Below, piece by piece: positions 8,237 to 18,071 of a stretch of DNA of 64,000 nucleotides. This stretch comes from Nitrosomonas mobilis (lineage in GTDB: Bacteria; Pseudomonadota; Gammaproteobacteria; Burkholderiales; Nitrosomonadaceae): contig NZ_FMWO01000044.1 of the NCBI RefSeq assembly GCF_900103035.1, forward strand, positions 1-64,000. The letters run 5' to 3'. Within the stretch, counting starts at the first letter, position 1, and the number at the start of each line of letters is the position of its first letter. Made by a program: the position numbers and the translations under genes. The notes below the pieces were generated by a model. The model worked only from the letters and a program-made list of their open reading frames with translations. It was not told the origin of the DNA and did not search any database.

Positions 8237-10963
8237 TCAATGTGCCCGCTCCCAATTCCTGCCCTGGCCTGTCTGAACTACCAGTGGGACATCCAGCTTG
8301 ATGACATTTTCCATCAGGACAGGAAGTTGCTGCATGACGGTTGCTGATTCATTCTCGGGAACTTCCAGTACCAATTCGTCGTGAACCTGCATGATAAGCT
8401 TACTCTGCGCCTCTGTTTGCGCCAGCCAGTTATGCACTGCGATCATCGCAAGCTTAATGATATCAGCTGCTGTACCCTGCATCGGTGCGTTGATAGCAGC
8501 ACGTTCTGCGCCCATGCGGCGGTTGTGCTGAGGACTGCGGATATCTGATAGTTGCAATCTGCGTCCCAACACGGTTTCAACATATCCGTTCTGTTTCGCC
8601 ATTTCACGTGTGCGCTGCATATAATCAGCTACCCCTGGATAACGAATAAAGTAGCGCTCGATGAAATTTCGTGCGGCAGCGCGGTCGATACCTAACTGTG
8701 CTGCAAGGCCAAATTCTGACATGCCATAAATCAGACCAAAATTGATCACCTTGGCATAACGGCGCTGCTCCTGGCTGATTTGTTCAACCGGCATGCCAAA
8801 TATTTCTGCAGCGGTGACGCGATGCACGTCCCGCCCTTCAGTAAAGGCTTTCAGTAACCCTTTATCCTGAGAAATATGTGCCATGATTCTGAGCTCGATC
8901 TGTGAGTAATCCGCAGAAATAATATACCAGCCTTCTGGCGCGATAAATGCTTCACGAATACGGCGCCCTGCCGGGGTTTTAATTGGAATATTCTGCAAAT
9001 TGGGGTCATTGCTGGCCAGTCGACCAGTGACCGCGACTGCCTGTGCATAATGTGTATGCACCCGCCCTGTATTCTGGTTAACCATTCTTGGCAGCTTATC
9101 GATATAAGTCGATTTAAGTTTGGCCAGCATGCGATATTCCAGCAAAATCCTGGGTAGCGGGTAGTCCAGCGCCAACTGTTGAAGCACACTCTCATCTGTG
9201 GAAGGTGCACCTTTGGGTGTCTTTTTAGTGACGGGCAATTTCAGTTGTCCAAACAGAATTTCCTGAATTTGCTGAGTTGAGTTCAGGTTGAATGCCTGCC
9301 CGGCGGTGGCGTGAGCCTGCTGCTCCAGAATTTCCAATTGCCGCAGCACTTCCTTGCCGTAGGCATGTAGCTGGTCAACATCCAGCAATACGCCGTTACG
9401 TTCTATCTGAAACAAGATATCTATCAGTGGTAACTCAATTGTCTGGTAAATATCAGCGAGATGCGCGGTCTTATCTAGCTGCGGAAACAGGGATTGATGC
9501 AGGCGCAAGGTAATATCAGCATCTTCGGCCGCATACTTGGTCGCCTGATCGATGGCCACCTGTGCAAAGCCAATCTGCTTCGCGCCCTTTCCGGTCAACT
9601 CTTCATAGGAGATAGTGGTGTAATTCAGATGACGTTTCGCCAGGCTATCCAGATCATGCGACAGATGAGATTCCAGCACATACGACTGAAGCAGGGTATC
9701 GTGCGCGACACCCCTGAGCGTAATGCCGTAATTGGCAAGCACATGCTTGTCGTACTTCAGATTCTGCCCGATTTTAAATTTACTCGGATTTTCCAACCAG
9801 GGCTGCATGCGTGCCAATACCCATTTGCTGTCCAATTGCTGCGGCACACCTGGGCAGGTGTGGGCCAATGGCAGGTAAGCTGCGTGCCCGGCTTCCACGC
9901 AAAATGACAAGCCCACCAACTGTGCCTGCATTTGATCAAGACTGGTCGTTTCCGTATCCAGCGAGACCAGTTCGGCGCGTTCACAACGCATTAACCAGTC
10001 ATTGAGCTGCGACTCGGTCAGAATGGTTTCGTAATTGGACGAGCAGTCGTTACTGGCTGAATCAGCTGATGCGTATTTAACCTGCAACGCATTCTGTGCT
10101 GGTGCCTTAGTACTCTGACCTTGCGTCAGCTCACGTAACCAACTTTTGAATTCCAGCCGCTCATAAAGTGCGGCCAGTTGACTGGTGTCAGGTGACTGGG
10201 CAACTAAATCCTGCCAGTCGAGTACAAGCGGCACATCACATTTGATAGTCAGGAGTGTTTTAGCTGTTTCCAGCCAGTCCAGGCTTCGGCGTAGATTCTC
10301 GCCAACCTGACCGGTGATTTCATGCGCATGTGCAATTAGCTTTTCCAGGTTGCCGTATTTCTTCAGCCATTTTGCTGCTGTTTTGGGGCCAACTTTTTCG
10401 ACACCCGGAATATTGTCTGCGCTATCTCCTACCAGTGCCAGAAAGTCAATGATCTGTGAGGGCGTGACTCCAAACTTATGGATAACGCCGGCCTCATCCA
10501 GCAATTCATTGCTCATGGTGTTGATCAACTGAATGTCCGGGCTGACCAGTTGGGCGATATCCTTATCACCGGTGGAGATGACACACTGTACCTGGCTATC
10601 GGTAGCCCGCCGTGCCAGCGTGCCAATCACATCGTCTGCCTCAACACCATCCTCCATCAGTAGTGGCCAGCCCATTGCATGGATACACGCATGCAGAAGC
10701 GGAATCTGGCTGGCAAGATCTTCTGGCATGGCAGGGCGATGTGCTTTATATTCCGGATAAATCGCATCGCGAAATGTTTTACCCTTTGCATCAAACACAC
10801 ACGCGCTATAATCAGCATGATACTGCTTGTGCAAGCGACGCAGCATGTTCAACACACCATAAATTGCGCCAGTGGGTTCATTCAGGCGGTTACGTAAATC
10901 CGGTAACGCATGAAAAGCCCGATACAGGTAAGAAGAGCCATCAACCATCAAAAGCGTTTTCAT
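8237..10963 (-). CDS. polA: DNA polymerase I
   Basis: 908 residues, full length with all three domains. The 5'-nuclease domain covers about 1-290, with the acidic cluster around EADD (108-111) and the H3TH signature VGDSADNIPGVEKVGPKTA. The 3'-5' exonuclease keeps its catalytic DTET (336-339), so proofreading should be active. The polymerase domain has motif A DYSQIELRIMAH, motif B RRYAKVINFGLIYG and motif C VHDELVLEV. It fills gaps and removes RNA primers. Its start is only 14 bp from the divergent LOG-family gene. Confidence 0.97.
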   Translation of the reverse strand: MKTLLMVDGSSYLYRAFHALPDLRNRLNEPTGAIYGVLNMLRRLHKQYHADYSACVFDAKGKTFRDAIYPEYKAHRPAMPEDLASQIPLLHACIHAMGWPLLMEDGVEADDVIGTLARRATDSQVQCVISTGDKDIAQLVSPDIQLINTMSNELLDEAGVIHKFGVTPSQIIDFLALVGDSADNIPGVEKVGPKTAAKWLKKYGNLEKLIAHAHEITGQVGENLRRSLDWLETAKTLLTIKCDVPLVLDWQDLVAQSPDTSQLAALYERLEFKSWLRELTQGQSTKAPAQNALQVKYASADSASNDCSSNYETILTESQLNDWLMRCERAELVSLDTETTSLDQMQAQLVGLSFCVEAGHAAYLPLAHTCPGVPQQLDSKWVLARMQPWLENPSKFKIGQNLKYDKHVLANYGITLRGVAHDTLLQSYVLESHLSHDLDSLAKRHLNYTTISYEELTGKGAKQIGFAQVAIDQATKYAAEDADITLRLHQSLFPQLDKTAHLADIYQTIELPLIDILFQIERNGVLLDVDQLHAYGKEVLRQLEILEQQAHATAGQAFNLNSTQQIQEILFGQLKLPVTKKTPKGAPSTDESVLQQLALDYPLPRILLEYRMLAKLKSTYIDKLPRMVNQNTGRVHTHYAQAVAVTGRLASNDPNLQNIPIKTPAGRRIREAFIAPEGWYIISADYSQIELRIMAHISQDKGLLKAFTEGRDVHRVTAAEIFGMPVEQISQEQRRYAKVINFGLIYGMSEFGLAAQLGIDRAAARNFIERYFIRYPGVADYMQRTREMAKQNGYVETVLGRRLQLSDIRSPQHNRRMGAERAAINAPMQGTAADIIKLAMIAVHNWLAQTEAQSKLIMQVHDELVLEVPENESATVMQQLPVLMENVIKLDVPLVVQTGQGRNWERAH

Positions 10964-10977
10964 CAGAAAGGACCTCT

Positions 10978-11697
10978 ATGAGCTTGCAAACCAAACTTGC
11001 CAGCGTTCTGCCACTGGAAAGGCCGTGGTCATCCAGGGAATCATGGCGTGTATTTAGAATTATGGCGGAATTTGTTGAAGGAACAGAAAGACTGGAATGC
11101 ATCCAGCCAGCCGTCAGCATCTTCGGCAGCGCAAGAACCGCCCCCGAGCACCCTTATTATAAATTAACCGAGGCGATAGCGAGGCAATTGTCAGATGCAG
11201 GGTTTTCAGTCATTTCTGGTGGCGGCCCAGGCATCATGGAAGCAGCCAACAAAGGTGCCTATTTCGGAAAATCGCCCAGCGTGGGACTCAACATTCAACT
11301 ACCACATGAACAGCATCGCAACACCTATCAGGATATCAGCCAGACTTTTCGCCATTTTTTTGCGCGTAAATACATGTTTGTCAAATTTGCGACCGCGTAT
11401 GTAGTGATGCCCGGTGGTTTTGGCACGCTGGATGAGTTGATGGAAGCATTAACTTTGGTGCAAACGGGTAAAACCCGAAAAATGCCCATCATTCTGGTTT
11501 GTACGGATTTCTGGCAAGGCATAATAGACTGGTTTCAGCAGGCGCTGGTCAAGGAAAACCTCATTTCAGCAGAAGATATGAATCTCATTCAGCTCATTGA
11601 TGAGCCTGCACAGGTCGTTGACGCCATATTCCGTTATTATGAAACTTCCGGCTTTGAACCGTCAGCCACGGAACGCGAAATTCAGCTCAATCTATAA
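10978..11697 (+). CDS. LOG-family (TIGR00730-type) protein, putative nucleoside 5'-monophosphate phosphoribohydrolase
   Basis: 239 residues from the ATG at 10978, which follows GAAAGGA. A longer in-frame extension upstream runs antisense through polA and is rejected. Rossmann-like lysine-decarboxylase-like fold with SIFGSAR (47-53), GGGPGIMEAAN (81-91) and PGGFGTLDE (145-153), the diagnostic motifs of LOG enzymes. These release a base from a nucleoside monophosphate, as in cytokinin activation; the bacterial housekeeping substrate is not certain. The 'lysine decarboxylase' name sometimes used is misleading. Confidence 0.88.
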   Translation: MSLQTKLASVLPLERPWSSRESWRVFRIMAEFVEGTERLECIQPAVSIFGSARTAPEHPYYKLTEAIARQLSDAGFSVISGGGPGIMEAANKGAYFGKSPSVGLNIQLPHEQHRNTYQDISQTFRHFFARKYMFVKFATAYVVMPGGFGTLDELMEALTLVQTGKTRKMPIILVCTDFWQGIIDWFQQALVKENLISAEDMNLIQLIDEPAQVVDAIFRYYETSGFEPSATEREIQLNL

Positions 11698-11747
11698 ATT
11701 GTGCCCAGCATGCCAATTTCCAGCCATCTTTTTGAGGAGCGCCTAAC

Positions 11748-12122
11748 ATGAAATGGTTAATTTTTGCGGTTATTGTCAGCAGCCTTTTCTGGGCGGCTTC
11801 CGGGGTGGTCGCCCAATCCAGCCGGCAGCCTGAAGGACTGGTACCATTGCCCGAATATAGCGAACCACCTGCCGAGGATGAAGTACCTTATCCCGACATG
11901 GGACTGGACCCTTCGCTGGAGCCGGAAATTACCATTACTGAGGGAAAAGATGAAACCGTCGAAGAATATCGCGTCAATGGGCAACTCTATATGATCAAGG
12001 TTATTCCCAAAGTTGGCAGGCCTTATTTTCTGCTTAGTCGTAATCGAGCGAGCGAGCCTCCTCACCGTGGCAATATGGAATCCGGTGTCAGTGTGCCCAT
12101 GTGGGAAATTTATCGCTTCTGA
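11748..12122 (+). CDS. Secreted DUF2782 family protein
   Basis: 124 residues with a clear signal peptide (about 1-22, ending VVAQ). The middle is acidic and Pro-rich and the C-terminal part compact (VNGQLYMIKVIPKVGRPYFLL), matching DUF2782. Function unknown. The ATG is preceded by GAGGAG. The gene lies between the LOG gene and thrB, an arrangement I recall from other betaproteobacteria near polA. Confidence 0.8.
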   Translation: MKWLIFAVIVSSLFWAASGVVAQSSRQPEGLVPLPEYSEPPAEDEVPYPDMGLDPSLEPEITITEGKDETVEEYRVNGQLYMIKVIPKVGRPYFLLSRNRASEPPHRGNMESGVSVPMWEIYRF

Positions 12123-12236
12123 TATTTATATATTACCCTTAGTTTCTGGCGTTCTTGACAGGACCACCTGGCCAGATAGAAACTGCCGCCAGCGCCAATT
12201 ATCAGCTTAAAATCAATTTTCTTAAATTTTTTATTC

Positions 12237-13187
12237 ATGTCTGTTTTTACACCGGTTTCCAAAGCTCAACTTGAAGTTTTACTGCAAAATTACGCACTCG
12301 GGAAGCTAGTTGAATTACAGGGTATTACTTCCGGCATCGAAAACACCAATTACTCCGTCACAACATCGCAGGGAAAATATATCCTGACGTTATTCGAAAA
12401 AATTGCCGTGACCGAGCTGCCATATTATCTTAATTTGATGGCACACCTTTCCAGCAGAGGAATTCCCTGCCCAAGACCGGTCAATATGCGCAATAACGAC
12501 ATAATGAGCCTGTTGAATGACAAGCCTGCCTGCATCGTTACTTTTTTATCTGGCAAGTCAATCATCGATGTGACTGAGAAACATTGCACGCAAATCGGAG
12601 AAATGTTGGCCAGAATGCATCTGGCAGGGCTGTCGTATCAACTACAAAATGCCAATCCACGCGGCTCCCGCTGGCGAAGTGTTACCGCTGAAGCAGTCCT
12701 GCCTTTTCTCAGCCCTGCAGATCAGAAGCTACTCATTGACGAGATTCATTTCCAGACACAACAACAGACCGAGAGACTACCTCATGGGGTAATCCATGCG
12801 GATTTGTTTCGTGATAACGTTCTGTTTGTCGATGGCGGCATCGGCGGCATAATCGATTTCTACTTTGCCTGCAATGATGCACTCTTGTATGATCTTGCCA
12901 TAACTATTAATGACTGGTGTTTTCGTGATGAATGTATATTCGACAAAGCATGCGCCAAAGCATTTATTCAGGCATATCATAATGTGCGTCCGCTGAACAC
13001 TGAAGAGCAACAGGCTTGGCCCGGGATGCTGCGCGCGGGGGCGTTGCGATTCTGGTTATCACGGCTTTATGATTTTCATCTGCCACGCCCCGGTGAATTA
13101 ACTCACCAGAAGGACCCGGAACATTTCAGAAAAATTCTGACGCATCACATAGTCAACCCAGAGAAGCTAACAATTCCTCACTCCTGA
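12237..13187 (+). CDS. thrB: Homoserine kinase (ThrB2, APH-fold)
   Basis: 316 residues, the usual length for the aminoglycoside-phosphotransferase-fold homoserine kinase of beta- and alphaproteobacteria; it is not the GHMP type. It phosphorylates homoserine for threonine synthesis. Seen: an N-lobe with [13 protein letters not shown] and YILTLFEK, the catalytic loop [11 protein letters not shown], and [10 protein letters not shown] as the metal-binding Asp segment. No strong Shine-Dalgarno is visible, since the upstream sequence is AT-rich. Confidence 0.93.
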   Translation: MSVFTPVSKAQLEVLLQNYALGKLVELQGITSGIENTNYSVTTSQGKYILTLFEKIAVTELPYYLNLMAHLSSRGIPCPRPVNMRNNDIMSLLNDKPACIVTFLSGKSIIDVTEKHCTQIGEMLARMHLAGLSYQLQNANPRGSRWRSVTAEAVLPFLSPADQKLLIDEIHFQTQQQTERLPHGVIHADLFRDNVLFVDGGIGGIIDFYFACNDALLYDLAITINDWCFRDECIFDKACAKAFIQAYHNVRPLNTEEQQAWPGMLRAGALRFWLSRLYDFHLPRPGELTHQKDPEHFRKILTHHIVNPEKLTIPHS

Positions 13188-13314
13188 GCACAACTATGAC
13201 AGTCACTTCAAGTCAGACAGAAACAGAATAAAACACAATCATTTTTATTTGTCTTGCTGGTTATCCGAATACTGGCAAGTCAGTTTGCAACAAACCCAAG
13301 GAGAACTAAATTAA

Positions 13315-14118
13315 ATGGAAGCTCGACATGTCCGCACTATGCGAGGACTGCAATGGATTGTGAGCGGGTTTTATTTTTTCCGCGAAGCCCCGCTTAACCT
13401 GATATTGCTGTGTTTCACTTATCTGCTGATTGGCGCGACTCTGGGACTGGTTCCGTTACTCGGTAGTTTCATTGGCACGCTGACGCTGCCAGCTTTTATC
13501 GCCGGCATCATGGTCGCGTTGAGACAACTGGATCTTAATAACAAACTGGAGCTCGAATACCTATTCATCGGATTCAGGCAGAATACCGTTGCACTGATCA
13601 CCGTTGGTGGCATTTATCTGATCGGCGATGTCCTGATTATCGGTTTTTTCATGTTAATGGGTGGCGATGCACTGGTTGATATGTGGTTATATGGCAAGCG
13701 CTTTCAGGAAAACGAGCTGGCCGCCATCATGGATGATGCCTTGTCTGCCATTCTGTTTTCTTTATTGCTGGCAATCCCGCTGATGATGGCAGTCTGGTTT
13801 GCACCCATGTTAGTCATGTTCGAAAAAATACCTCCTGTCCTCGCCATGCGCATCAGCTTTTTTGCGTGCCTGAAAAATCTGTTCGCTTTTCAGCTTTATT
13901 TCATCGTGCTGATGATACTAGCTGTCCTGGCAGCCATACCGTATGGACTGGGTTTTATTCTGTTGTTTCCCATTGCATTTGCCTCTGTTTACATCAGCTA
14001 TAAGGATATTTTCCATTACGAAGACGATGTCACGCCTGAATCTGAATCTGAATCTGAATCTGAATCTGAAACACCTCCCGCACAAAATGAAGGCAACGGA
14101 AATAATCGAATAGAGTAA
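13315..14118 (+). CDS. BPSS1780-family inner membrane protein
   Basis: 267 residues with about five or six hydrophobic segments. The N-terminal half (GLQWIVSGFYFFREAPLNL) resembles the BPSS1780 family of betaproteobacterial membrane proteins of unknown function. The C-terminus is cytosolic-looking and acidic, with a Glu-Ser dipeptide repeat encoded by five tandem TCTGAA hexamers. AAGGAG lies upstream of the ATG. Next gene downstream is the WecA-like transferase. Confidence 0.75.
   Translation: MEARHVRTMRGLQWIVSGFYFFREAPLNLILLCFTYLLIGATLGLVPLLGSFIGTLTLPAFIAGIMVALRQLDLNNKLELEYLFIGFRQNTVALITVGGIYLIGDVLIIGFFMLMGGDALVDMWLYGKRFQENELAAIMDDALSAILFSLLLAIPLMMAVWFAPMLVMFEKIPPVLAMRISFFACLKNLFAFQLYFIVLMILAVLAAIPYGLGFILLFPIAFASVYISYKDIFHYEDDVTPESESESESESETPPAQNEGNGNNRIE
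14041..14070 (+). repeat. TCTGAA hexanucleotide microsatellite inside a gene
   Basis: Five perfect tandem copies of TCTGAA near the end of the BPSS1780-type gene encode Ser-Glu repeats. Because the unit is 6 nt, slippage would change the tail length but not the frame. Confidence 0.9.
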
Positions 14119-14184
14119 TACTCTACCATCTATCGGCGCCTGCTGCGGTTATGACAATCCCTGGTGATAAGAGCTCAATTCCCT

Positions 14185-15705
14185 ATGACACATATTATTT
14201 TTTTATTTATACTGAGTATGTTGCTTGCGGTCGCCGCGATACACAGAGCCATGATACTTGCATTGAAATTCAAGATCGCCGATCAGCCCGGGGGACATAA
14301 ACAGCATGACATGAGCACGCCTTTTGTTGGGGGTGTTGGCATATTTACGGTTTTATTGATTTCTCTGATAACCATAGGCATCGATCATCCTGATCAAGGA
14401 TTGAAATGGCTTGTTTTGGGAATATGTAGCACCATCATTTTCATTACAGGTTTCGTGGATGATTTAATTCGTCTCGGCCACAAAATCCGATTGGTTATTC
14501 AAAGCATAGCTGCATTGATCATGATTCTGGCGGGAGGAGTCGTGTTGAGCAATCTTGGCATGTTATTTTCTAGTGCTTTTACTGTCTCACTCGGCTGGTT
14601 TGAGATTCCCTTCACCATCTTTGCCACTCTTGGGGTGATCAATGCCTTGAATATGATTGATGGTATCGATGGCCTTTCGGGCGTGGTATCGTTAATCAGT
14701 TTGACGCTGATTGGTTTTCTGGTCTTAATTGCAGGTGATGCAGCAAATTTGACGCTCGTTACCCTGCTTGCTGGTGGTTTAATCGGTTTTCTATATTTTA
14801 ATCTTCGCTATTCTTCACAACGGCGTGCACGTGTTTTTCTAGGGGATAACGGGAGTATGCTGCTTGGATTTATCTTCTCCTGGTTGTTGATTGATTTATC
14901 ACAAGGAGCTAACCAGGTAATGACTCCCGTTACGGCCTTGTGGTTGTTCTCTGTGCCTCTAATGGATACCGCAAGCGTTATGCTGCGTCGCATCAGACGT
15001 AAGGAGTCTCCTTTTGCTGCGGATAACAATCATTTGCATCATATTTTATTGAACGCTGGTTTTAGAGTTGAAGATGCCGTTTTTGTCATAGGATCGCTGC
15101 AATTACTACTTGGCACCATAGGATTGGCAGGTTTGTTGCTTCAGTTACCTGAGTTCATCATGTTTACCAGCTTTTTGCTGGTTTATTTTGCGTACTACTA
15201 TCTGACGTCGCGACCATGGTTCTTTATATCACTGCTACGTCATTTTCATACTTTCCTTGGATTGGCGCCGGTTAAATGTCAAGACTTATTCCTCGGCAGT
15301 TACTCTGCCAGGGAAGCAGAAGAACTGGTAAAAAAAGCTTGTAAAATACTTGGCCCGGGCCTGGATTCGTGGGTACATGTTTTTGAGCGGCAGACACAAA
15401 GCAATACCCTTAGCTATGCTGTAGTCATCAATATTCGCTTGACAGGTGAAGAAGATATCGCCGAGGAAGATATCAAGCGATACATCGCACGGATGGAACA
15501 GCAGATGATGGCAGAATATGGCATTCTAGTCCGGCAATTTATTGATCGCAGCAGCAAAAATGAGCGAAGATTGCATGCTGGTAAGAATCCAGCAGAAAGG
15601 CGTTTTTTTGAAAGACGCCACCCCAGTCAGCGGATATTGCTACTGGAAGTAATGCATGATTCGATTGAGTTATCTCAGTCTGCAAAGGCTAAGGCTGATT
15701 CATAG
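14185..15705 (+). CDS. Undecaprenyl-phosphate sugar-1-phosphate transferase (WecA/MraY family) with C-terminal extension
   Basis: 506 residues from the ATG at 14185; a GTG at 14164 is an alternative. Multi-spanning membrane enzyme of the PNPT family that moves HexNAc-1-phosphate from a UDP-sugar to undecaprenyl phosphate, the first step of a polysaccharide repeat. Motifs: DQPGGHKQH near 34-42, FVDDL, NALNMIDGIDGLSG, LGDNGSMLLGF and NNHLHHILL. Family members are usually about 350 residues. Here about 135 extra soluble residues follow, with an acidic segment and an Arg-rich block (NERRLH..., AERRFFERRHPSQR). It initiates the polysaccharide whose export genes lie convergently downstream. Exact sugar unknown. 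Confidence 0.88.
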   Translation: MTHIIFLFILSMLLAVAAIHRAMILALKFKIADQPGGHKQHDMSTPFVGGVGIFTVLLISLITIGIDHPDQGLKWLVLGICSTIIFITGFVDDLIRLGHKIRLVIQSIAALIMILAGGVVLSNLGMLFSSAFTVSLGWFEIPFTIFATLGVINALNMIDGIDGLSGVVSLISLTLIGFLVLIAGDAANLTLVTLLAGGLIGFLYFNLRYSSQRRARVFLGDNGSMLLGFIFSWLLIDLSQGANQVMTPVTALWLFSVPLMDTASVMLRRIRRKESPFAADNNHLHHILLNAGFRVEDAVFVIGSLQLLLGTIGLAGLLLQLPEFIMFTSFLLVYFAYYYLTSRPWFFISLLRHFHTFLGLAPVKCQDLFLGSYSAREAEELVKKACKILGPGLDSWVHVFERQTQSNTLSYAVVINIRLTGEEDIAEEDIKRYIARMEQQMMAEYGILVRQFIDRSSKNERRLHAGKNPAERRFFERRHPSQRILLLEVMHDSIELSQSAKAKADS

Positions 15706-15764
15706 TGACACCTACAGGCAAGCAGCGACGTTTTGCTAGCCAACAACCCCTCATCAAGCCCACT

Positions 15765-18020
15765 TCATTTTCCGCTTTTATACGTATATTGATATACATA
15801 ATTACCGTAACCAGCGCGAGAAGATGATTCAGGCAAGTCGTTAAAGACAATGCCCTTCAGATTGACCCCAGCCTGTAATAGTCTTTTCGCACTCTGCTCC
15901 AGTTCACGGGCCGGGTGTTGACCAGCCTTGACAACCATCAACGTTGCACTGGCCAGGCGACCGATAATAGCGGCATCAGTCACAGCGAGGACAGGCGGAG
16001 AATCAATAATGACAAGATCGTAATGCTGACTGATGTTTTTCAGTAGCAGATCAAAACGTTCGTGCAGCAATAATTCCGATGGGTTGGGAGGAATCGCGCC
16101 AGCCGGGATAAAATCCAAGTTCGGATGGACTGTTTTAAGAATAGCGGTTTCCATTCCAATCGCACCCATTATCAACTCGGATAAACCATTTTCTCTGCTG
16201 GTTCCAATCATCTGATGAGCGCTTCCCTTGCGCATATCGCCGTCGATCAACAATATTTTTTTGCCTGCCTCCGCCATAACGACAGCAAGATTAACGGAAA
16301 TAAAGGATTTGCCAATAGCCGGACTGGGACCGGTAATCATGATGATATTGTTTTTTGCTTCCAGAAAGGCAAAGTGTAGCGTGGTACGTAAACTGCGCAA
16401 ACTTTCGATTGCCAAATCTTCTTTGTTCGTCAACGCCAGAATAGCTGGCTGGAGATAACTGGATGAATGTTTTGTGTTAAGCCGTTTGCTATTCTCCTGC
16501 TGATCTCTGCTATGTGGAACTGTCGCGTAAACAGGCGTATTGAGCAGCTTCTCGATCAAATCGGGATCTTCTATTCCCTGGTGCAGCATTCTTCGAACGA
16601 ATACCGTGATAATGCCCAGCATCAATCCCAAAATGAGCGCGATGGCCATAATCAATATTCTTCTGGGCTTGATCGGTTCAGTCGGTAAAACGGCGTAATC
16701 GACAATTCTGACGTTGCCTATCGTACCCGCCTTTGCCACACGTAATGTTTGCATGCTGTTCAACATCGTTGTATAAAGCTCCGTGTTGACCTGCACGTCT
16801 CTTGACAGCCTGAGAATGATCTGTTGCGTTTCAGGCAAACTGCCAATCTGTCGATCAAAAGCATTCATTTGCCCTTGTAGTCGCGCAATCTGCTTGTCAA
16901 TCGCAATAATCTGCGGATGTGATTCGGTAAAACGTTGCCTTAATTCATCCCGTTTCTGTTGCAGCAGGGTTGTTTCGGTTTTCAGCGTAACAGTACTTCC
17001 TAGCATGTTACTCGTTTCGATATCCAGATCAACCGATCCTTTGCGCGTTCTAAACTCGTTCAAGGCGTTGGTTGCGGTATCCAGCTGTTCCTTGATGGCA
17101 GGAAGCTGCTGCTCAAGAAATGCGAGGGTTTTTTGTGACTCGGCCGATTTTTCTTCGACATTCTGCTGCAAATAAATATTAGCTATCTCATTGAGTATTT
17201 GTACAGCAGCTTGTGGTGAAAAAGACTCAACGGTCAGTGACAGTATGCCGGTACCTTTTCCCTTCTCGGCAATCGTGATGCTTTCCCTGAGATTTTTGAG
17301 CGCTTGATTTTGAGATACGCGCTTAACAATAAAGTGTGTACCGGGCCGGGATTTTAATATTGGAATAAAGATGGAAACGTGCTGTTCATGCCCTTTCAAC
17401 ATGCCGCTTGCCGGTTTGCCAACCTCTCCGTCCAGAATTAATTGATCATCATGCAGCAATTTGAAGGTGCCAGCTTCACCAGCCTGCAATATGAAGATTT
17501 CATCTTCCAGATAAGCAGGTACGGTAAAGGTATCCACCTGAATAACTTCCCCTCCCCAGGCATAGTGCGACAGATCAAATAACGGACTGGCAAGGGCATT
17601 CTCATTCTGGTTTGCCAAATATCTGGCAACCACCCTGCCCACCAGCGGGAAATAGCTCGGATAAGCATCGATATTGAGATGAAGATTCTCGATAACTTTT
17701 CCCAGGATCATCCTCGACTTAAGCAGCTCAATCTCCGCCATGACAGGTGTATCGTTATCCAGAAACCCGGTCAACGACTCCAATCCTGGCATTGGTTTTG
17801 AATTTTCCTTGATCTGCAGCAAACCATCCGCTTGATAAACCGGCAAATCAATCAAAACCTTGGCAACACCCAGCCCCAGAACACACAACGCAATCACCAG
17901 GATTAACCATTTACCCTCAAGCAATATGCCAAATAACTCACTTAGATTGATTTCATCTTCATGCTCGTTACGTAAATAATCGAAAGAAGGCTTTACTTGA
18001 GAATCAGAATTATTGGGCAT
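15765..18020 (-). CDS. wzc: Polysaccharide co-polymerase / tyrosine autokinase (Wzc-like)
   Basis: 751 residues. The N-terminal Wzz domain has one membrane segment near 35-55. A long periplasmic part with coiled-coil follows, then a second membrane segment near 450-475. The C-terminal BY-kinase has Walker A GPSPAIGKSF, Walker A' LLIDGDMRKG and Walker B LVIIDSPPVL. The tail GYGNYVYQYTYKSGK carries five tyrosines, the usual autophosphorylation cluster. It controls chain length and export through Wza; Wzb removes the phosphates. Last gene of the wzb-wza-wzc minus-strand unit, 51 bp after wza. Confidence 0.93.
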   Translation of the reverse strand: MPNNSDSQVKPSFDYLRNEHEDEINLSELFGILLEGKWLILVIALCVLGLGVAKVLIDLPVYQADGLLQIKENSKPMPGLESLTGFLDNDTPVMAEIELLKSRMILGKVIENLHLNIDAYPSYFPLVGRVVARYLANQNENALASPLFDLSHYAWGGEVIQVDTFTVPAYLEDEIFILQAGEAGTFKLLHDDQLILDGEVGKPASGMLKGHEQHVSIFIPILKSRPGTHFIVKRVSQNQALKNLRESITIAEKGKGTGILSLTVESFSPQAAVQILNEIANIYLQQNVEEKSAESQKTLAFLEQQLPAIKEQLDTATNALNEFRTRKGSVDLDIETSNMLGSTVTLKTETTLLQQKRDELRQRFTESHPQIIAIDKQIARLQGQMNAFDRQIGSLPETQQIILRLSRDVQVNTELYTTMLNSMQTLRVAKAGTIGNVRIVDYAVLPTEPIKPRRILIMAIALILGLMLGIITVFVRRMLHQGIEDPDLIEKLLNTPVYATVPHSRDQQENSKRLNTKHSSSYLQPAILALTNKEDLAIESLRSLRTTLHFAFLEAKNNIIMITGPSPAIGKSFISVNLAVVMAEAGKKILLIDGDMRKGSAHQMIGTSRENGLSELIMGAIGMETAILKTVHPNLDFIPAGAIPPNPSELLLHERFDLLLKNISQHYDLVIIDSPPVLAVTDAAIIGRLASATLMVVKAGQHPARELEQSAKRLLQAGVNLKGIVFNDLPESSSRAGYGNYVYQYTYKSGK

Positions 18021-18071
18021 CAGAAACTATGAGTAATTGATATAAGAAAAGCGATGTCTTTGAAAAACCAA

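Noticed and set aside
10612-10977. N-terminal extension of the LOG-family protein
   Set aside because: It would run antisense through polA; the ATG at 10978 has a good Shine-Dalgarno and fits the family length.
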